Below, one piece after another: positions 16,052 through 24,485 of a stretch of DNA of 39,026 nucleotides. Each line of letters opens with the position of its first letter. The first letter of the stretch is position 1. A program made the translations under genes and the position numbers. Under the pieces are notes generated by a model. It worked only from the letters and a program-made list of their open reading frames with translations, was not told the origin of the DNA and did not search any database. Source of the stretch: Gammaproteobacteria bacterium (GTDB lineage Bacteria > Pseudomonadota > Gammaproteobacteria > Burkholderiales > Sulfuricellaceae); assembly GCA_018824405.1 (NCBI GenBank), contig JAHJGO010000014.1, positions 1 through 39,026 of the forward strand. The letters run 5' to 3'.

Positions 16052-16132
16052 GGTGGAGGGCTTGTAAAAATGGCCAAAGGCTACTATTTTACCCCCTAAT
16101 TAAATCACGACTAATTTGATCGGAAATAAAAC

Positions 16133-17164
16133 ATGAATTCCAACTGGCAAGACTTCTTGAGTGCTGCGGGAGCGCATATCGAAAATCAGCAGCTCGTTCA
16201 TTTTGGTCAGCCGCAAGAGGAAATCCTGGCAGCACAGAACGGCAGCATTCTTACTGACCTGTCGAATTTGAGCGTGATCCAGTTTGCCGGTGAGGACAGC
16301 GAAAACTTCCTTCAGGGGCAGTTAAGTTGCGACGTAAAACAGGCGATGCTGGAGCAGGCACGACTGGGCAGCTACTGCACGCCAAAGGGGCGGATGCTGG
16401 CGACTTTCCTGCTGTGGCGTAGCGAGGAAGGGTTTTTCATGCAGCTTCCTGCACCTTTGCGCGAGGCCATCCAGAAACGCCTTTCTATGTATGTGATGCG
16501 CTCCAAGGTGAAGGTGAGCGATGCCAGCGAGCAGATGATACGCCTTGGTATCGCCGGGGAAGCGGCACCGGCTGCACTGGCCGAACTGGGCGGCGCAGCG
16601 CCAGAGGATGACTATGCGGTGGGTAAATGTGGTCCGGCGACCCTGATCTGCCTGCCGGGGCAACGCTTTGAAATTCTCGTAGCACCTGAAGATGCCGCCG
16701 CTGTGTGGCAGACACTGAGCAAGCATTGCACTCCGGTGGGTAGTGGTCGCTGGGAGTGGCTGGAAATCCAGGCCGGTATTCCCATGGTGACTGCCGGAAC
16801 CCAAGAGCAATTCGTGCCGCAGATGGCGAATATGGAGCTGATCGGCGGCGTCAGCTTTACCAAGGGCTGCTATCCCGGCCAGGAAATCGTGGCACGCTCG
16901 CAATATCTCGGCAAGGTAAAGCGCCGCATGTATCGCGCCCACCTTCAGTCCGATGTCGCGCCTCAGCCTGGAGATGTATTGTTTGGGCAGGGCCCGTCGG
17001 AACAGTCCGGTGGCATGGTGGTGAACGCACAGCCCGCGCCTGATGGCGGTTTTGACTTACTGGCTGTGATCCTGAATGCCAGTATTGAATCCAGTGCCGT
17101 GCACTGGAAAACTCCGGATGGGCCGGTGCTGGAATTGCTGGATTTGCCTTACACTGTTGAGTGA
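16133..17164 (+). CDS. ygfZ: Folate-binding protein YgfZ, Fe-S cluster maintenance
   Basis: The protein has 343 residues. It is related to aminomethyltransferase GcvT and binds tetrahydrofolate; the family helps make or repair Fe-S clusters in enzymes such as MiaB and succinate dehydrogenase. The family signature K-G-C-[YF]-x-G-Q-E is present as KGCYPGQEIVAR in the C-terminal half, with its cysteine, and is followed by the typical LGKVKRRMYR. The N-terminal segment LTDLSNLSVIQFAGEDSENFLQGQ is also characteristic. The ATG at 16133 has only a weak ribosome site. The gene is divergent from the ygfX-like gene. Confidence 0.93.
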   Translation: MNSNWQDFLSAAGAHIENQQLVHFGQPQEEILAAQNGSILTDLSNLSVIQFAGEDSENFLQGQLSCDVKQAMLEQARLGSYCTPKGRMLATFLLWRSEEGFFMQLPAPLREAIQKRLSMYVMRSKVKVSDASEQMIRLGIAGEAAPAALAELGGAAPEDDYAVGKCGPATLICLPGQRFEILVAPEDAAAVWQTLSKHCTPVGSGRWEWLEIQAGIPMVTAGTQEQFVPQMANMELIGGVSFTKGCYPGQEIVARSQYLGKVKRRMYRAHLQSDVAPQPGDVLFGQGPSEQSGGMVVNAQPAPDGGFDLLAVILNASIESSAVHWKTPDGPVLELLDLPYTVE

Positions 17165-17300
17165 AGGATTTGTCAGGTTCGAATTGACGAGGTTCCAGCC
17201 TGAGCAGCCATTTGGCTATCCTTACGTGACTTTACTACTGCTGAATTAAGGGGCGTGCCTTAGCGCAACCCTTTTGAATGAATGCCAGGGACGGCTTGAT

Positions 17301-17332
17301 ATCACTAAATGCTCTTGAATTGTTTTAGTGAT
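17301..17332. repeat. Inverted repeat at the 3' end of the MscS gene
   Basis: ATCACTAAA at 17301-17309 pairs with TTTAGTGAT at 17324-17332 and overlaps the stop codon of the minus-strand channel gene. No T-run follows, so a terminator role is only possible. Confidence 0.35.
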
Positions 17333-18431
17333 GAGCTGATTTAGCCGCTTGCTGGGGCAATTTCGCCGGCGCGTCTTGTTCGGCAACATTTGTTTCTCCG
17401 CGCATCTTTTTTTTCGCGCCAATCTCCAGTTCGGCAAGTTGATTACGTTTCTGCTCGATCAAGTCTGCAATTTGTTGTCTTGCATCGCCTTCAGATATCT
17501 TCGCCTGACCCTCAAGTTCCTGAATCTCTTCTTGCAGATCGAATCGCGCTTTTTCTCGCTGTTCGGCCTGTTCGGCCTTGTCGAACAAAATCTCCTCGGG
17601 CTTGGATGATTCAACCGGGAGTGACTCATCGATCTCATCTGGTACGATCCTCGCGTCGTCAGCCAAATGCCGCTGGCTCATGACGGTTGGGGAGACAATC
17701 TCGATTCCGGCTTCATTAAGAGTGTCAAGAATCGTTTCATAAAAATTGGATCGTGCCGAGAGCATGCCCTTGACTTCCGTTAGCAAGCCACTGACACGAT
17801 AAGTAATCGCGTAGTTGCCAAGCTCCACTATCTTGACGAATGGTTCCTCCAGGCCTGTTTCTCGCGCGGCGGCAATCAGAAGACTCTTGACTCGGGAATG
17901 ATGGACGTCATACCCGAGAGATAACACCGCCGAGACAATCGTGCCTGATGAGCGCACAACGGAAACAGGATGAGAAATCAGAAAGGTGTTTGACAAGTAA
18001 ACAAGTTCACGCCGCTCGGTTTGAATCTCGGTATTGAATAATCCGCGGCCCGCAACACGTCCGAAATAATCCTCTACGCGAATAAAGTCGCCAGTTCGGA
18101 ATGGCTTGGTCATGTGAAGCACGAGTCCGGCCATAAGATTCGAAATAATCGTCGTGGAAGAAAATGCAACAACCCCTGAAAGAAGCACGCCGATAAGAGC
18201 GATCACCTGATTGCGTGTGCTGTCACTGACGGGCAGGGCAAGGGCAATGGCGACAGCCCCGACTGCAATTAAACCAAACATGACGAGTTGGCGTGGAAGC
18301 TTGCGTTCGCCACTGAACTCGGGATGGCGTCCCAGCAGAATCCAGTATGCTCCAGCCAGAAAGAGAGAAACGCCAGCAACTGTGCCCAGTAAAGGCATCA
18401 AAGACAGGATCAGGTCAAGCAATCGGTCCAT
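17325..18431 (-). CDS. MscS-family mechanosensitive channel with long C-terminal tail
   Basis: The protein has 368 residues from the ATG at 18431; a TTG seven codons upstream (18452) is an alternative, and neither has a good ribosome site. There are three or four membrane helices in the first 115 residues. The last (GVLLSGVVAFSSTTIISNLM) is the pore-lining helix typical of MscS, followed directly by the KPFRTGDFIRVEDYFGRV beta domain. Such channels open on membrane tension and release solutes during osmotic downshock. The last 110 residues are charged and heptad-like (EQAEQREKARFDLQEEIQEL), predicting a coiled coil not found in E. coli MscS. Confidence 0.88.
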   Translation of the reverse strand: MDRLLDLILSLMPLLGTVAGVSLFLAGAYWILLGRHPEFSGERKLPRQLVMFGLIAVGAVAIALALPVSDSTRNQVIALIGVLLSGVVAFSSTTIISNLMAGLVLHMTKPFRTGDFIRVEDYFGRVAGRGLFNTEIQTERRELVYLSNTFLISHPVSVVRSSGTIVSAVLSLGYDVHHSRVKSLLIAAARETGLEEPFVKIVELGNYAITYRVSGLLTEVKGMLSARSNFYETILDTLNEAGIEIVSPTVMSQRHLADDARIVPDEIDESLPVESSKPEEILFDKAEQAEQREKARFDLQEEIQELEGQAKISEGDARQQIADLIEQKRNQLAELEIGAKKKMRGETNVAEQDAPAKLPQQAAKSAHH

Positions 18432-18708
18432 GGGTATGCTGAGAACGTCCAAGTGGTGTTTAGAGGTTTCCGCGGTATTTCGTCGTCCAGCCGGGGATGT
18501 TTCATGCTAACAGTTTTTCTGAGTGATGAGTCTGCCGCCAAGGAGTTGTAACTTGAATTTCAAATCAAGCTTTCGAGTGCTGTCATTTCCAGTTGTGGAG
18601 CAGTTTATATATACGTTGCTCGAATGACCGCGAGAAATATCAAGCAGAAGTAACCAATAATTGCCTCATCTCTCAATATGCGTGTGATCGCAAGATTGCT
18701 TTAAACGC

Positions 18709-20295
18709 TTAATCCGGCACCAGCACCGTATTTTCCGCCGCAGGCAGCTGTTCCGGGTAATCGCGGCTGAAATGCAGGCCGCGGCTCTCGTGCCGCAGCA
18801 TGGCGCTGTGCACGATCAGCTCCGCGGTCTGAACCAGGTTGCGCAGTTCGAGCAGGTCGTTGCTGACGCGGAAATTGCTGTAGTACTCGTGGATTTCTTC
18901 CTGCAGCAGTTTGATACGTTTCAGTGCGCGCTGGAGTCGTTTGCTGGTGCGCACGATGCCGACATAGTCCCACATGAAGCGGCGCAGTTCGTCCCAATTG
19001 TGGGAGATGATGATTTCCTCGTCAGCATCGGTCACCCGGCTTTCGTCCCACTCCGGCAGGGCGGGGAGGGGCGAATCTTTCTGTTCCAGAATGTCCCGTG
19101 CCGCCGCCTGGGCGAACACGATACATTCCAGCAAGGAGTTGCTGGCCAGGCGGTTTGCGCCGTGCAGGCCGGTATGCGCCACTTCCCCCACCGCATACAG
19201 ATTGTGGATGTCGGTTCGAGCGCGCAGGTCGGTCATGATGCCGCCGCAGGTGTAATGGGCTGCAGGTACTACGGGAATGGGGTCGCGTGTGATGTCGATG
19301 CCGAGTTCCAGGCAGCGGGCATAAATGTTGGGGAAATGTTCCTTGAGGAAGGCCTCTGGTTTGTGCGAGATATCGAGATATACGCAATCCAGACCGCGTT
19401 TTTTCATTTCGAAATCGATTGCCCGCGCGACCACATCACGCGGCGCCAGTTCGGCGCGTGGGTCATGTTCGGGCATGAAGCGAGTGCCATCCGGCAATTT
19501 GAGCAGGCCTCCTTCACCGCGTACCGCTTCGGTAATCAGAAATGATTTGGCATGGGGGTGATAGAGGCAGGTGGGGTGAAACTGGATGAATTCCATGTTC
19601 GCCACCCGGCAACCGGCGCGCCAGCCCATGGCGATGCCATCGCCTGCTGCAACATCGGGGTTGGTGGTGTAGAGATAGACTTTGCCCGCCCCGCCGGTGG
19701 CCAATACAACATGCTGGGCGGCAATGGTCCTGACCCTGCCGGATTGGTTGTCGAGCGCATACAGCCCGTAGCAGCGACTGGCCTGCTCGGGTTTGCTCAA
19801 GCCCAGTTTTTTTCCGGTAATCAGGTCAATGGCGATGTGTTCTTCAAGCAGGGTGATGTTGGGATGGGCCTTGACTTGCTGCGACAGGGTCATCTGGACT
19901 GCCGCGCCGGTCGCGTCTGCAGCGTGCACGATGCGGCGGTGGCTGTGTCCGCCTTCACGCGTCAGGTGCAATTCTTCGGTATGCTGTTCATCGTGGCTGA
20001 ACTGGACACCTTGCCCGATGAGCCATTCGATGGCGGATTTGCCATGCTCTACTACGAAGCGCGTGGCTTTTTCGCCGCATAGACCGGCGCCGGCAACAAA
20101 GGTGTCCTGAATGTGGGACTGGATCGAGTCGTCGTCGCCCAGCACCGCAGCGATGCCGCCCTGCGCCCAGCTGCTTGCGCCATCGAGCAGGGCTTTTTTG
20201 GTGATGAGCCCGATTTTTTTATGCTCAGCCAGATGCAGAGACAATGTCAGTCCCGCCAAGCCGCTACCGATGATCACTACGTCAAATTGTTCCAC
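18709..20295 (-). CDS. nadB: L-aspartate oxidase NadB
   Basis: The protein has 528 residues, the family's normal length. It oxidises L-aspartate to iminoaspartate with FAD, the first step of de novo NAD synthesis. The N-terminal dinucleotide fold is [11 protein letters not shown]. The [12 protein letters not shown] flavin segment and the [12 protein letters not shown] and TCGGIMTD substrate-site motifs of the succinate dehydrogenase/fumarate reductase flavoprotein group are present. The C-terminal three-helix domain ends at residue 528. The gene is divergent from rpoE, a gene order shared with E. coli and many proteobacteria. The 209-base gap holds promoters for both. Confidence 0.96.
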   Translation of the reverse strand: MEQFDVVIIGSGLAGLTLSLHLAEHKKIGLITKKALLDGASSWAQGGIAAVLGDDDSIQSHIQDTFVAGAGLCGEKATRFVVEHGKSAIEWLIGQGVQFSHDEQHTEELHLTREGGHSHRRIVHAADATGAAVQMTLSQQVKAHPNITLLEEHIAIDLITGKKLGLSKPEQASRCYGLYALDNQSGRVRTIAAQHVVLATGGAGKVYLYTTNPDVAAGDGIAMGWRAGCRVANMEFIQFHPTCLYHPHAKSFLITEAVRGEGGLLKLPDGTRFMPEHDPRAELAPRDVVARAIDFEMKKRGLDCVYLDISHKPEAFLKEHFPNIYARCLELGIDITRDPIPVVPAAHYTCGGIMTDLRARTDIHNLYAVGEVAHTGLHGANRLASNSLLECIVFAQAAARDILEQKDSPLPALPEWDESRVTDADEEIIISHNWDELRRFMWDYVGIVRTSKRLQRALKRIKLLQEEIHEYYSNFRVSNDLLELRNLVQTAELIVHSAMLRHESRGLHFSRDYPEQLPAAENTVLVPD

Positions 20296-20382
20296 GTTGG
20301 GTCCAGTCCAGTTTCAGGGGAGTGAAAGCGTAAAAATCATAACATGCGCATCCTCTTGTGCACGCTATCCCGGCATGTGAAA

Positions 20383-20412
20383 TGAACTAATTCGCGCGAA
20401 TACCTGTCTTTG
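20383..20412 (+). promoter_or_regulatory. Possible sigma-E-type promoter upstream of rpoE
   Basis: TGAACTA at 20383-20389 and TCTTTG at 20407-20412 are 17 bases apart and resemble the extracytoplasmic-sigma pattern GAACTT...TCTGA. Autoregulation of rpoE by such a promoter is usual. A second, housekeeping-type TATACT lies at 20458-20463. Both assignments are by eye. Confidence 0.35.
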
Positions 20413-20504
20413 TGAATGATGTAGTGCTCCAGTTATCTGGAAGGTGCGTGAAAACGCTATACTGCATACTTACAAAAATAAGCTGTTTCAGGGAGTAGGC
20501 CCAG

Positions 20505-21104
20505 ATGGGTGATCGGGAAATTGATCAGCAACTGGTCGAGCGCGCGCAACATGGTGACAAGCGTGCTTTTGAGTTGCTGGTGATTAAATATCAGCGCAAG
20601 CTCGCCCGGCTGTTGTCGCGTTTCATCCGCGATGCGGCAGAGGTTGAGGATGTGTCGCAGGAGGCCTTCATCAAGGCTTACCGCGCCTTGCCCTCGTTTC
20701 GCGGGGAGAGTGCGTTTTATACGTGGCTGTACCGGATAGGCATTAATACCGCCAAAAACTATCTGGTTGCCCAGGGGCGGCGTGCGCCTACGATTACGGA
20801 ATATAGCCCCGAAGAAGCGGAAAATTTCGAGGACGCGAGTGAGTTGCGCGATATCAACACGCCGGAACATGAGTTGATGACCAAACAGATTGGTCAGACA
20901 GTGAACTCTGCGATGGCGGAGTTGCCTGAGGAATTAAGAACAGCGATTACCTTGCGCGAAATCGAAGGGTTGAGCTACGAGGAAATCGCAGAAGTGATGA
21001 ACTGCCCGATCGGGACCGTCAGGTCACGGATATTCAGGGCACGAGAGGCAATTGCCGAGAAGTTGCGGCCCTTGCTGGATACACACAAAGATAAGAGGTG
21101 GTAA
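20505..21104 (+). CDS. rpoE: RNA polymerase sigma factor RpoE (AlgU)
   Basis: The protein has 199 residues. It is an ECF sigma factor that directs transcription of envelope-stress genes. Region 2 is at about 20-90 (AFELLVIKYQRKLARLLSRF, AEVEDVSQEAFIKAYRAL, FYTWLYRIGINTAKNYL), and region 4 at about 130-185 has LPEELRTAITLREIEGLSYEEI and IGTVRSRIFRAREAI. The sequence closely follows RpoE/AlgU of gammaproteobacteria. GGGAG lies ten bases before the ATG. It heads an operon with its own anti-sigma factor and co-regulators, with rseA starting three bases after its stop. Confidence 0.97.
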   Translation: MGDREIDQQLVERAQHGDKRAFELLVIKYQRKLARLLSRFIRDAAEVEDVSQEAFIKAYRALPSFRGESAFYTWLYRIGINTAKNYLVAQGRRAPTITEYSPEEAENFEDASELRDINTPEHELMTKQIGQTVNSAMAELPEELRTAITLREIEGLSYEEIAEVMNCPIGTVRSRIFRAREAIAEKLRPLLDTHKDKRW

Positions 21105-21106
21105 GC

Positions 21107-21592
21107 ATGAACGAACAAATTTCCGAATTCATGGACGGTGAAGTGGATGATGCCGAGGCGAAGCGATTGATAGCCATGTTGCAACATCCGGAAGCGCAAC
21201 GTGAATGGCATGCCTACCATCTGATCGGTGACGAATTGCGAGGCACAACTTCTGTGTCCAATGTTTTCATGGAGCGATTCAGTGCGCGCTTGTCCGAGGA
21301 ACCCACTGTGCTGGCGCCCAACCGGTTCACCCAGCAACGTACCCGAACTTTTGCTTTATCCGCGGCTGCATCGGTCGCCGCTGTGGGTTTCGTGGTTTGG
21401 GCTGTGATGCAGACAGGAACCGACAGCACGACTTCGGGCATGCTGGTGGCGAATGCTCCGCAGGCAGAGTTGACCAGTGCCAGCGTTAACCCCTATCTGC
21501 TGGCGCATCAGGAGTATTCGCCCAGGGTCGCACAGAGTGTGAGGCCTTATGTGCATACGGTTTCGGAAATGCGTGAGGCTGTTGCAAGATGA
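21107..21592 (+). CDS. rseA: Anti-sigma-E factor RseA
   Basis: The protein has 161 residues from the ATG at 21107, behind an AAGAGG. An in-frame GTG at 21098 overlaps rpoE and is less likely. The N-terminal domain (ISEFMDGEVDDAEAKRLI, WHAYHLIGDELRG) is the sigma-binding RseA/MucA type. One membrane helix lies at about 78-100, then a short periplasmic region. It holds RpoE at the inner membrane until regulated proteolysis frees it. It overlaps rseB by the ATGA arrangement. Confidence 0.93.
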   Translation: MNEQISEFMDGEVDDAEAKRLIAMLQHPEAQREWHAYHLIGDELRGTTSVSNVFMERFSARLSEEPTVLAPNRFTQQRTRTFALSAAASVAAVGFVVWAVMQTGTDSTTSGMLVANAPQAELTSASVNPYLLAHQEYSPRVAQSVRPYVHTVSEMREAVAR

Positions 21593-22551
21593 GGGCTGGT
21601 CGTTGTGTGGCAGTAATGATTATGGTAGGTCTGCCTGGGTTGGCTGTGGCAGAGTCATCAGGAAGTGATGGCATCGTCTGGCTGCAGAAAATCGCTTCGG
21701 CAGCGCACCGCCTCAATTACAGCGGAACTTTTGTCTATCAGCGCGGCGCCTACATGGAAACGTCAAGCATCGCCCATATGACGGATGAGAGCGGCGAGCA
21801 TGAGAAGCTGGAGGTGCTGGATGGCCCGCCACGTGAAATCATTCGCAACAATGACGATGTGTTCTGTTTTACACCTGAAAGCAAGGGCGTCGTGGTCGAA
21901 AGGCGCAGGTCGCATAAGAGTTTTCCGGCTCTTCTGCCGCTCCAGTTGTCGGGTATTGGTGAAAGCTATACGGTCAAGCTGGGGGGGGTGGAGCGTGTGG
22001 CAGGCTATGATTGTCAGAATGTCATTCTTGAGCCGCGAGACGTTTATCGATACGGTTACCGTTTTTGTGGCGAAAGCAGCAGTGGCCTGTTGCTCAAGGC
22101 CGGCATGCTGAATGAAAAAAATGAGGTGGTAAATCAGTTCTCCTTCACCTACACCCGCATAGGTGGGGCCATCAACCCTGAGCAATTAAAACCCAAGTAC
22201 GCCAAACATCAGCATGTTTTGCAGCCGCAGGCCATTCCCGCCATGGTCGAGTCGGGCTGGCAGGTGAAATCGTTACCTGCGGGATTCAAAAAGCTCATGG
22301 AACAGAAGCGGACTTTTCCCGGCAAGAAGGTTTCTGCCAACCATTTGGTATTTTCCGATGAACTGGTTGCGATCTCGGTCTTTATCGAGCCTTTGGCCGG
22401 GATGGAAAAAGCTGTTACGGGTCTCTCCAGTCAGGGCTCCATCAACGTTTACACCAAGCCGGTTGCTGAGTTTCAGGTGACAGTGCTGGGTGAGGTGCCT
22501 GCGGTGACCGTGATGCAAATTGCCAATTCCGTATTTTTTGCGGTTAGATAA
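21589..22551 (+). CDS. rseB: Periplasmic sigma-E regulator RseB (MucB)
   Basis: The protein has 320 residues with a signal peptide ending near residue 21 (GLPGLAVAES). The N-terminal lipid-sensing domain begins WLQKIASAAHRLNYSGTFVYQRG, a strong MucB/RseB signature. The C-terminal domain (MVESGWQVKSLPAGFKKL, HLVFSDELVAISVFIE) is also typical. RseB binds the periplasmic part of RseA and shields it from DegS cleavage until lipopolysaccharide or misfolded protein signals appear. Its start overlaps the rseA stop, and rseC follows after five bases. Confidence 0.94.
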   Translation: MRAGRCVAVMIMVGLPGLAVAESSGSDGIVWLQKIASAAHRLNYSGTFVYQRGAYMETSSIAHMTDESGEHEKLEVLDGPPREIIRNNDDVFCFTPESKGVVVERRRSHKSFPALLPLQLSGIGESYTVKLGGVERVAGYDCQNVILEPRDVYRYGYRFCGESSSGLLLKAGMLNEKNEVVNQFSFTYTRIGGAINPEQLKPKYAKHQHVLQPQAIPAMVESGWQVKSLPAGFKKLMEQKRTFPGKKVSANHLVFSDELVAISVFIEPLAGMEKAVTGLSSQGSINVYTKPVAEFQVTVLGEVPAVTVMQIANSVFFAVR

Positions 22552-22556
22552 ATATC

Positions 22557-23039
22557 ATGCTTGAAGCCGAGGGCGTAGTAGTCAAGTTGGGATTAGATGG
22601 TGCTTATGTCGAAACTTCACGTGCTTCGTCCTGCGGTACCTGCAGTTCCCAGAAAAGCTGCGGCACTTCCAGTTTTGGCCTGTTGCTGGGAAGTAAAGCC
22701 AAACCGTTCCGGGTGTTGAATCCAATCGGTGCCGCCGTGGGCGAACGTGTGGTGATCGGGCTGGAAGAGGCGGCTCTGCTTAGAAGTTCTTTGCTCAGTT
22801 ATGCAGTGCCTCTGATATTACTGATGGCGGGGGCGTTACTGGGCAGCCATCTGGCGCCGATTGCTGCGGAACTGGATTTGTATTCCGTGGTCGGAGCCGG
22901 TGTTGGTCTGGCGTTGGGTTTTGCTGCGCTGAAATGGGTGGCAGCGAGAACGGGTGGACAGGAGCAGTTCCAGCCGGTGATCCTGCGCCGGGTTTTTTCT
23001 TACAATATTGTCAAATTAGCTGAGGATAGCGAAGGATGA
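22557..23039 (+). CDS. rseC: RseC/MucC-type sigma-E regulator
   Basis: The protein has 160 residues. A cytoplasmic N-terminal domain carries the cysteine cluster SCGTCSSQKSCG at residues 24-35, which is typical of RseC and may bind an Fe-S cluster. Two membrane helices follow at about 80-102 and 108-128. RseC proteins modulate sigma-E activity positively; in some bacteria they are linked to the Rnf/SoxR-reducing system. The stop overlaps the mucD start as ATGA. Confidence 0.9.
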   Translation: MLEAEGVVVKLGLDGAYVETSRASSCGTCSSQKSCGTSSFGLLLGSKAKPFRVLNPIGAAVGERVVIGLEEAALLRSSLLSYAVPLILLMAGALLGSHLAPIAAELDLYSVVGAGVGLALGFAALKWVAARTGGQEQFQPVILRRVFSYNIVKLAEDSEG

Positions 23040-24415
23040 AAAGAGTAATCGCTTTTTTTGCACTATTTCTGTCTTTGACTGCATTCTCCCATGCCAGGGA
23101 GTTGCCGGACTTTACCGAGCTGGTGGAAAAACAGGGTGTGGCTGTCGTGAATATCAGTACCACGCAGACTGTACGCAATGAAAGCGTTTTTCCCCAGATG
23201 CCGGATTTGTCTGAAGATGATCCGATGTATGACTTTTTCCGGCGTTTCATGCCGCCCCGCAAGGGACAACGAGAGTATCAGTCGCGCTCGCTCGGTTCCG
23301 GCTTCATCCTGAGTGCCGATGGTTATATCTTGACCAATGCGCATGTGGTGGATGCCGCCGATGAAGTCACAGTGCGCCTGACCGATAAACGTGAATTCAA
23401 GGCCAAAGTGATTGGCAGCGACCGGCGGACGGATGTCGCGCTGGTGAAAATTGATGCCAGCGGCTTGCCCAAAGTCACGATAGGCAAGCCAGATCTGCTC
23501 AGGGTAGGTGAATGGGTGTTTGCGATTGGATCACCATTCGGCTTTGATAACAGTGTCACGGCTGGAATCGTGAGCGCCAAGGGGCGTTCGCTGCCGCAGG
23601 AAAATTACGTGCCATTCATTCAGACCGATGTGGCGATCAACCCCGGCAATTCCGGCGGGCCTCTGTTTAATATGCGGGGCGAGGTGGTTGGCATTAACTC
23701 ACAGATATATAGCCGTAGTGGCGGTTTCATGGGGCTTTCTTTCGCGATCCCGATCGACGTGGCGATCGACATCAGCGACCAGTTGAGAACGCAGGGCAAG
23801 ATCAATCGTGGCTGGCTCGGGGTGATGATCCAGGAAATGACCAAGGAACTTGCCGAATCATTTGGCCTGAGCAAGCCCATCGGCGCCCTGATCGCCAACG
23901 TGGACAAAGGTAGTCCGGCGGATAAGGCGGGCATGGCGGCAAGTGATGTGATCCTCAAATTCGACGGCAAGGCCGTGGAAAACTCCAGCGAACTGCCGCG
24001 CCTGGTTGCCGCGGTCAAGCCGGGCAAGCGGGTGGCGGTCCAGGTCTGGCGCAAGGGTGCGTACAAGGATATTTCTGTGCTCGTGGGCGAGTTGCCAGAC
24101 AAGGGAGGGCGTGCCTCCTCGAAAGGTGGCAAGATGGGAAACAAGCTTGGCCTGACCTTGAATGAGCTCAGTGAAGAGCAGAAACGAGAGCTCAAGATCA
24201 GCAGCGGACTACTGGTGGAAGATGCCGAAGGCGCCGCTGCACGTGCAGGTATTGGCCGGGGAGATGTAATCCTGTCGGTGAACAACCAGGACGTAAAAAA
24301 CATTGAGCAGTTTAATGAACTGGTAAACCAGTACGGCTCGGGACGTGTGATTGCACTGCGTATTTTACGTGGGGATCGTTCGCTTTATATTCCGATCCGT
24401 ATCAACGGAAAATAG
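23036..24415 (+). CDS. mucD: Periplasmic serine endoprotease MucD (DegP/DegQ family)
   Basis: The protein has 459 residues with a signal peptide of about 20 residues (IAFFALFLSLTAFSHA). The trypsin-like domain has the catalytic triad H103 (NAHVVD), D133 (RTDVALVKI) and S206 (NPGNSGGPLFN). Two PDZ domains follow, at about 255-345 and 365-455. It degrades misfolded periplasmic proteins, and in Pseudomonas MucD also restrains AlgU signalling. It is the last gene of the sigma-E operon, coupled to rseC. Confidence 0.95.
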   Translation: MKRVIAFFALFLSLTAFSHARELPDFTELVEKQGVAVVNISTTQTVRNESVFPQMPDLSEDDPMYDFFRRFMPPRKGQREYQSRSLGSGFILSADGYILTNAHVVDAADEVTVRLTDKREFKAKVIGSDRRTDVALVKIDASGLPKVTIGKPDLLRVGEWVFAIGSPFGFDNSVTAGIVSAKGRSLPQENYVPFIQTDVAINPGNSGGPLFNMRGEVVGINSQIYSRSGGFMGLSFAIPIDVAIDISDQLRTQGKINRGWLGVMIQEMTKELAESFGLSKPIGALIANVDKGSPADKAGMAASDVILKFDGKAVENSSELPRLVAAVKPGKRVAVQVWRKGAYKDISVLVGELPDKGGRASSKGGKMGNKLGLTLNELSEEQKRELKISSGLLVEDAEGAAARAGIGRGDVILSVNNQDVKNIEQFNELVNQYGSGRVIALRILRGDRSLYIPIRINGK

Positions 24416-24485
24416 ATTCTTAACTGACATCTAACTGGGCAGATCGGGCTGGCTTTCCCGGTCTGTATCCGGACGATCGGCGGCA

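Noticed and set aside
24440-24463. Terminator between mucD and the ATPase gene
   Set aside because: An imperfect hairpin without a T-run; too weak to call.
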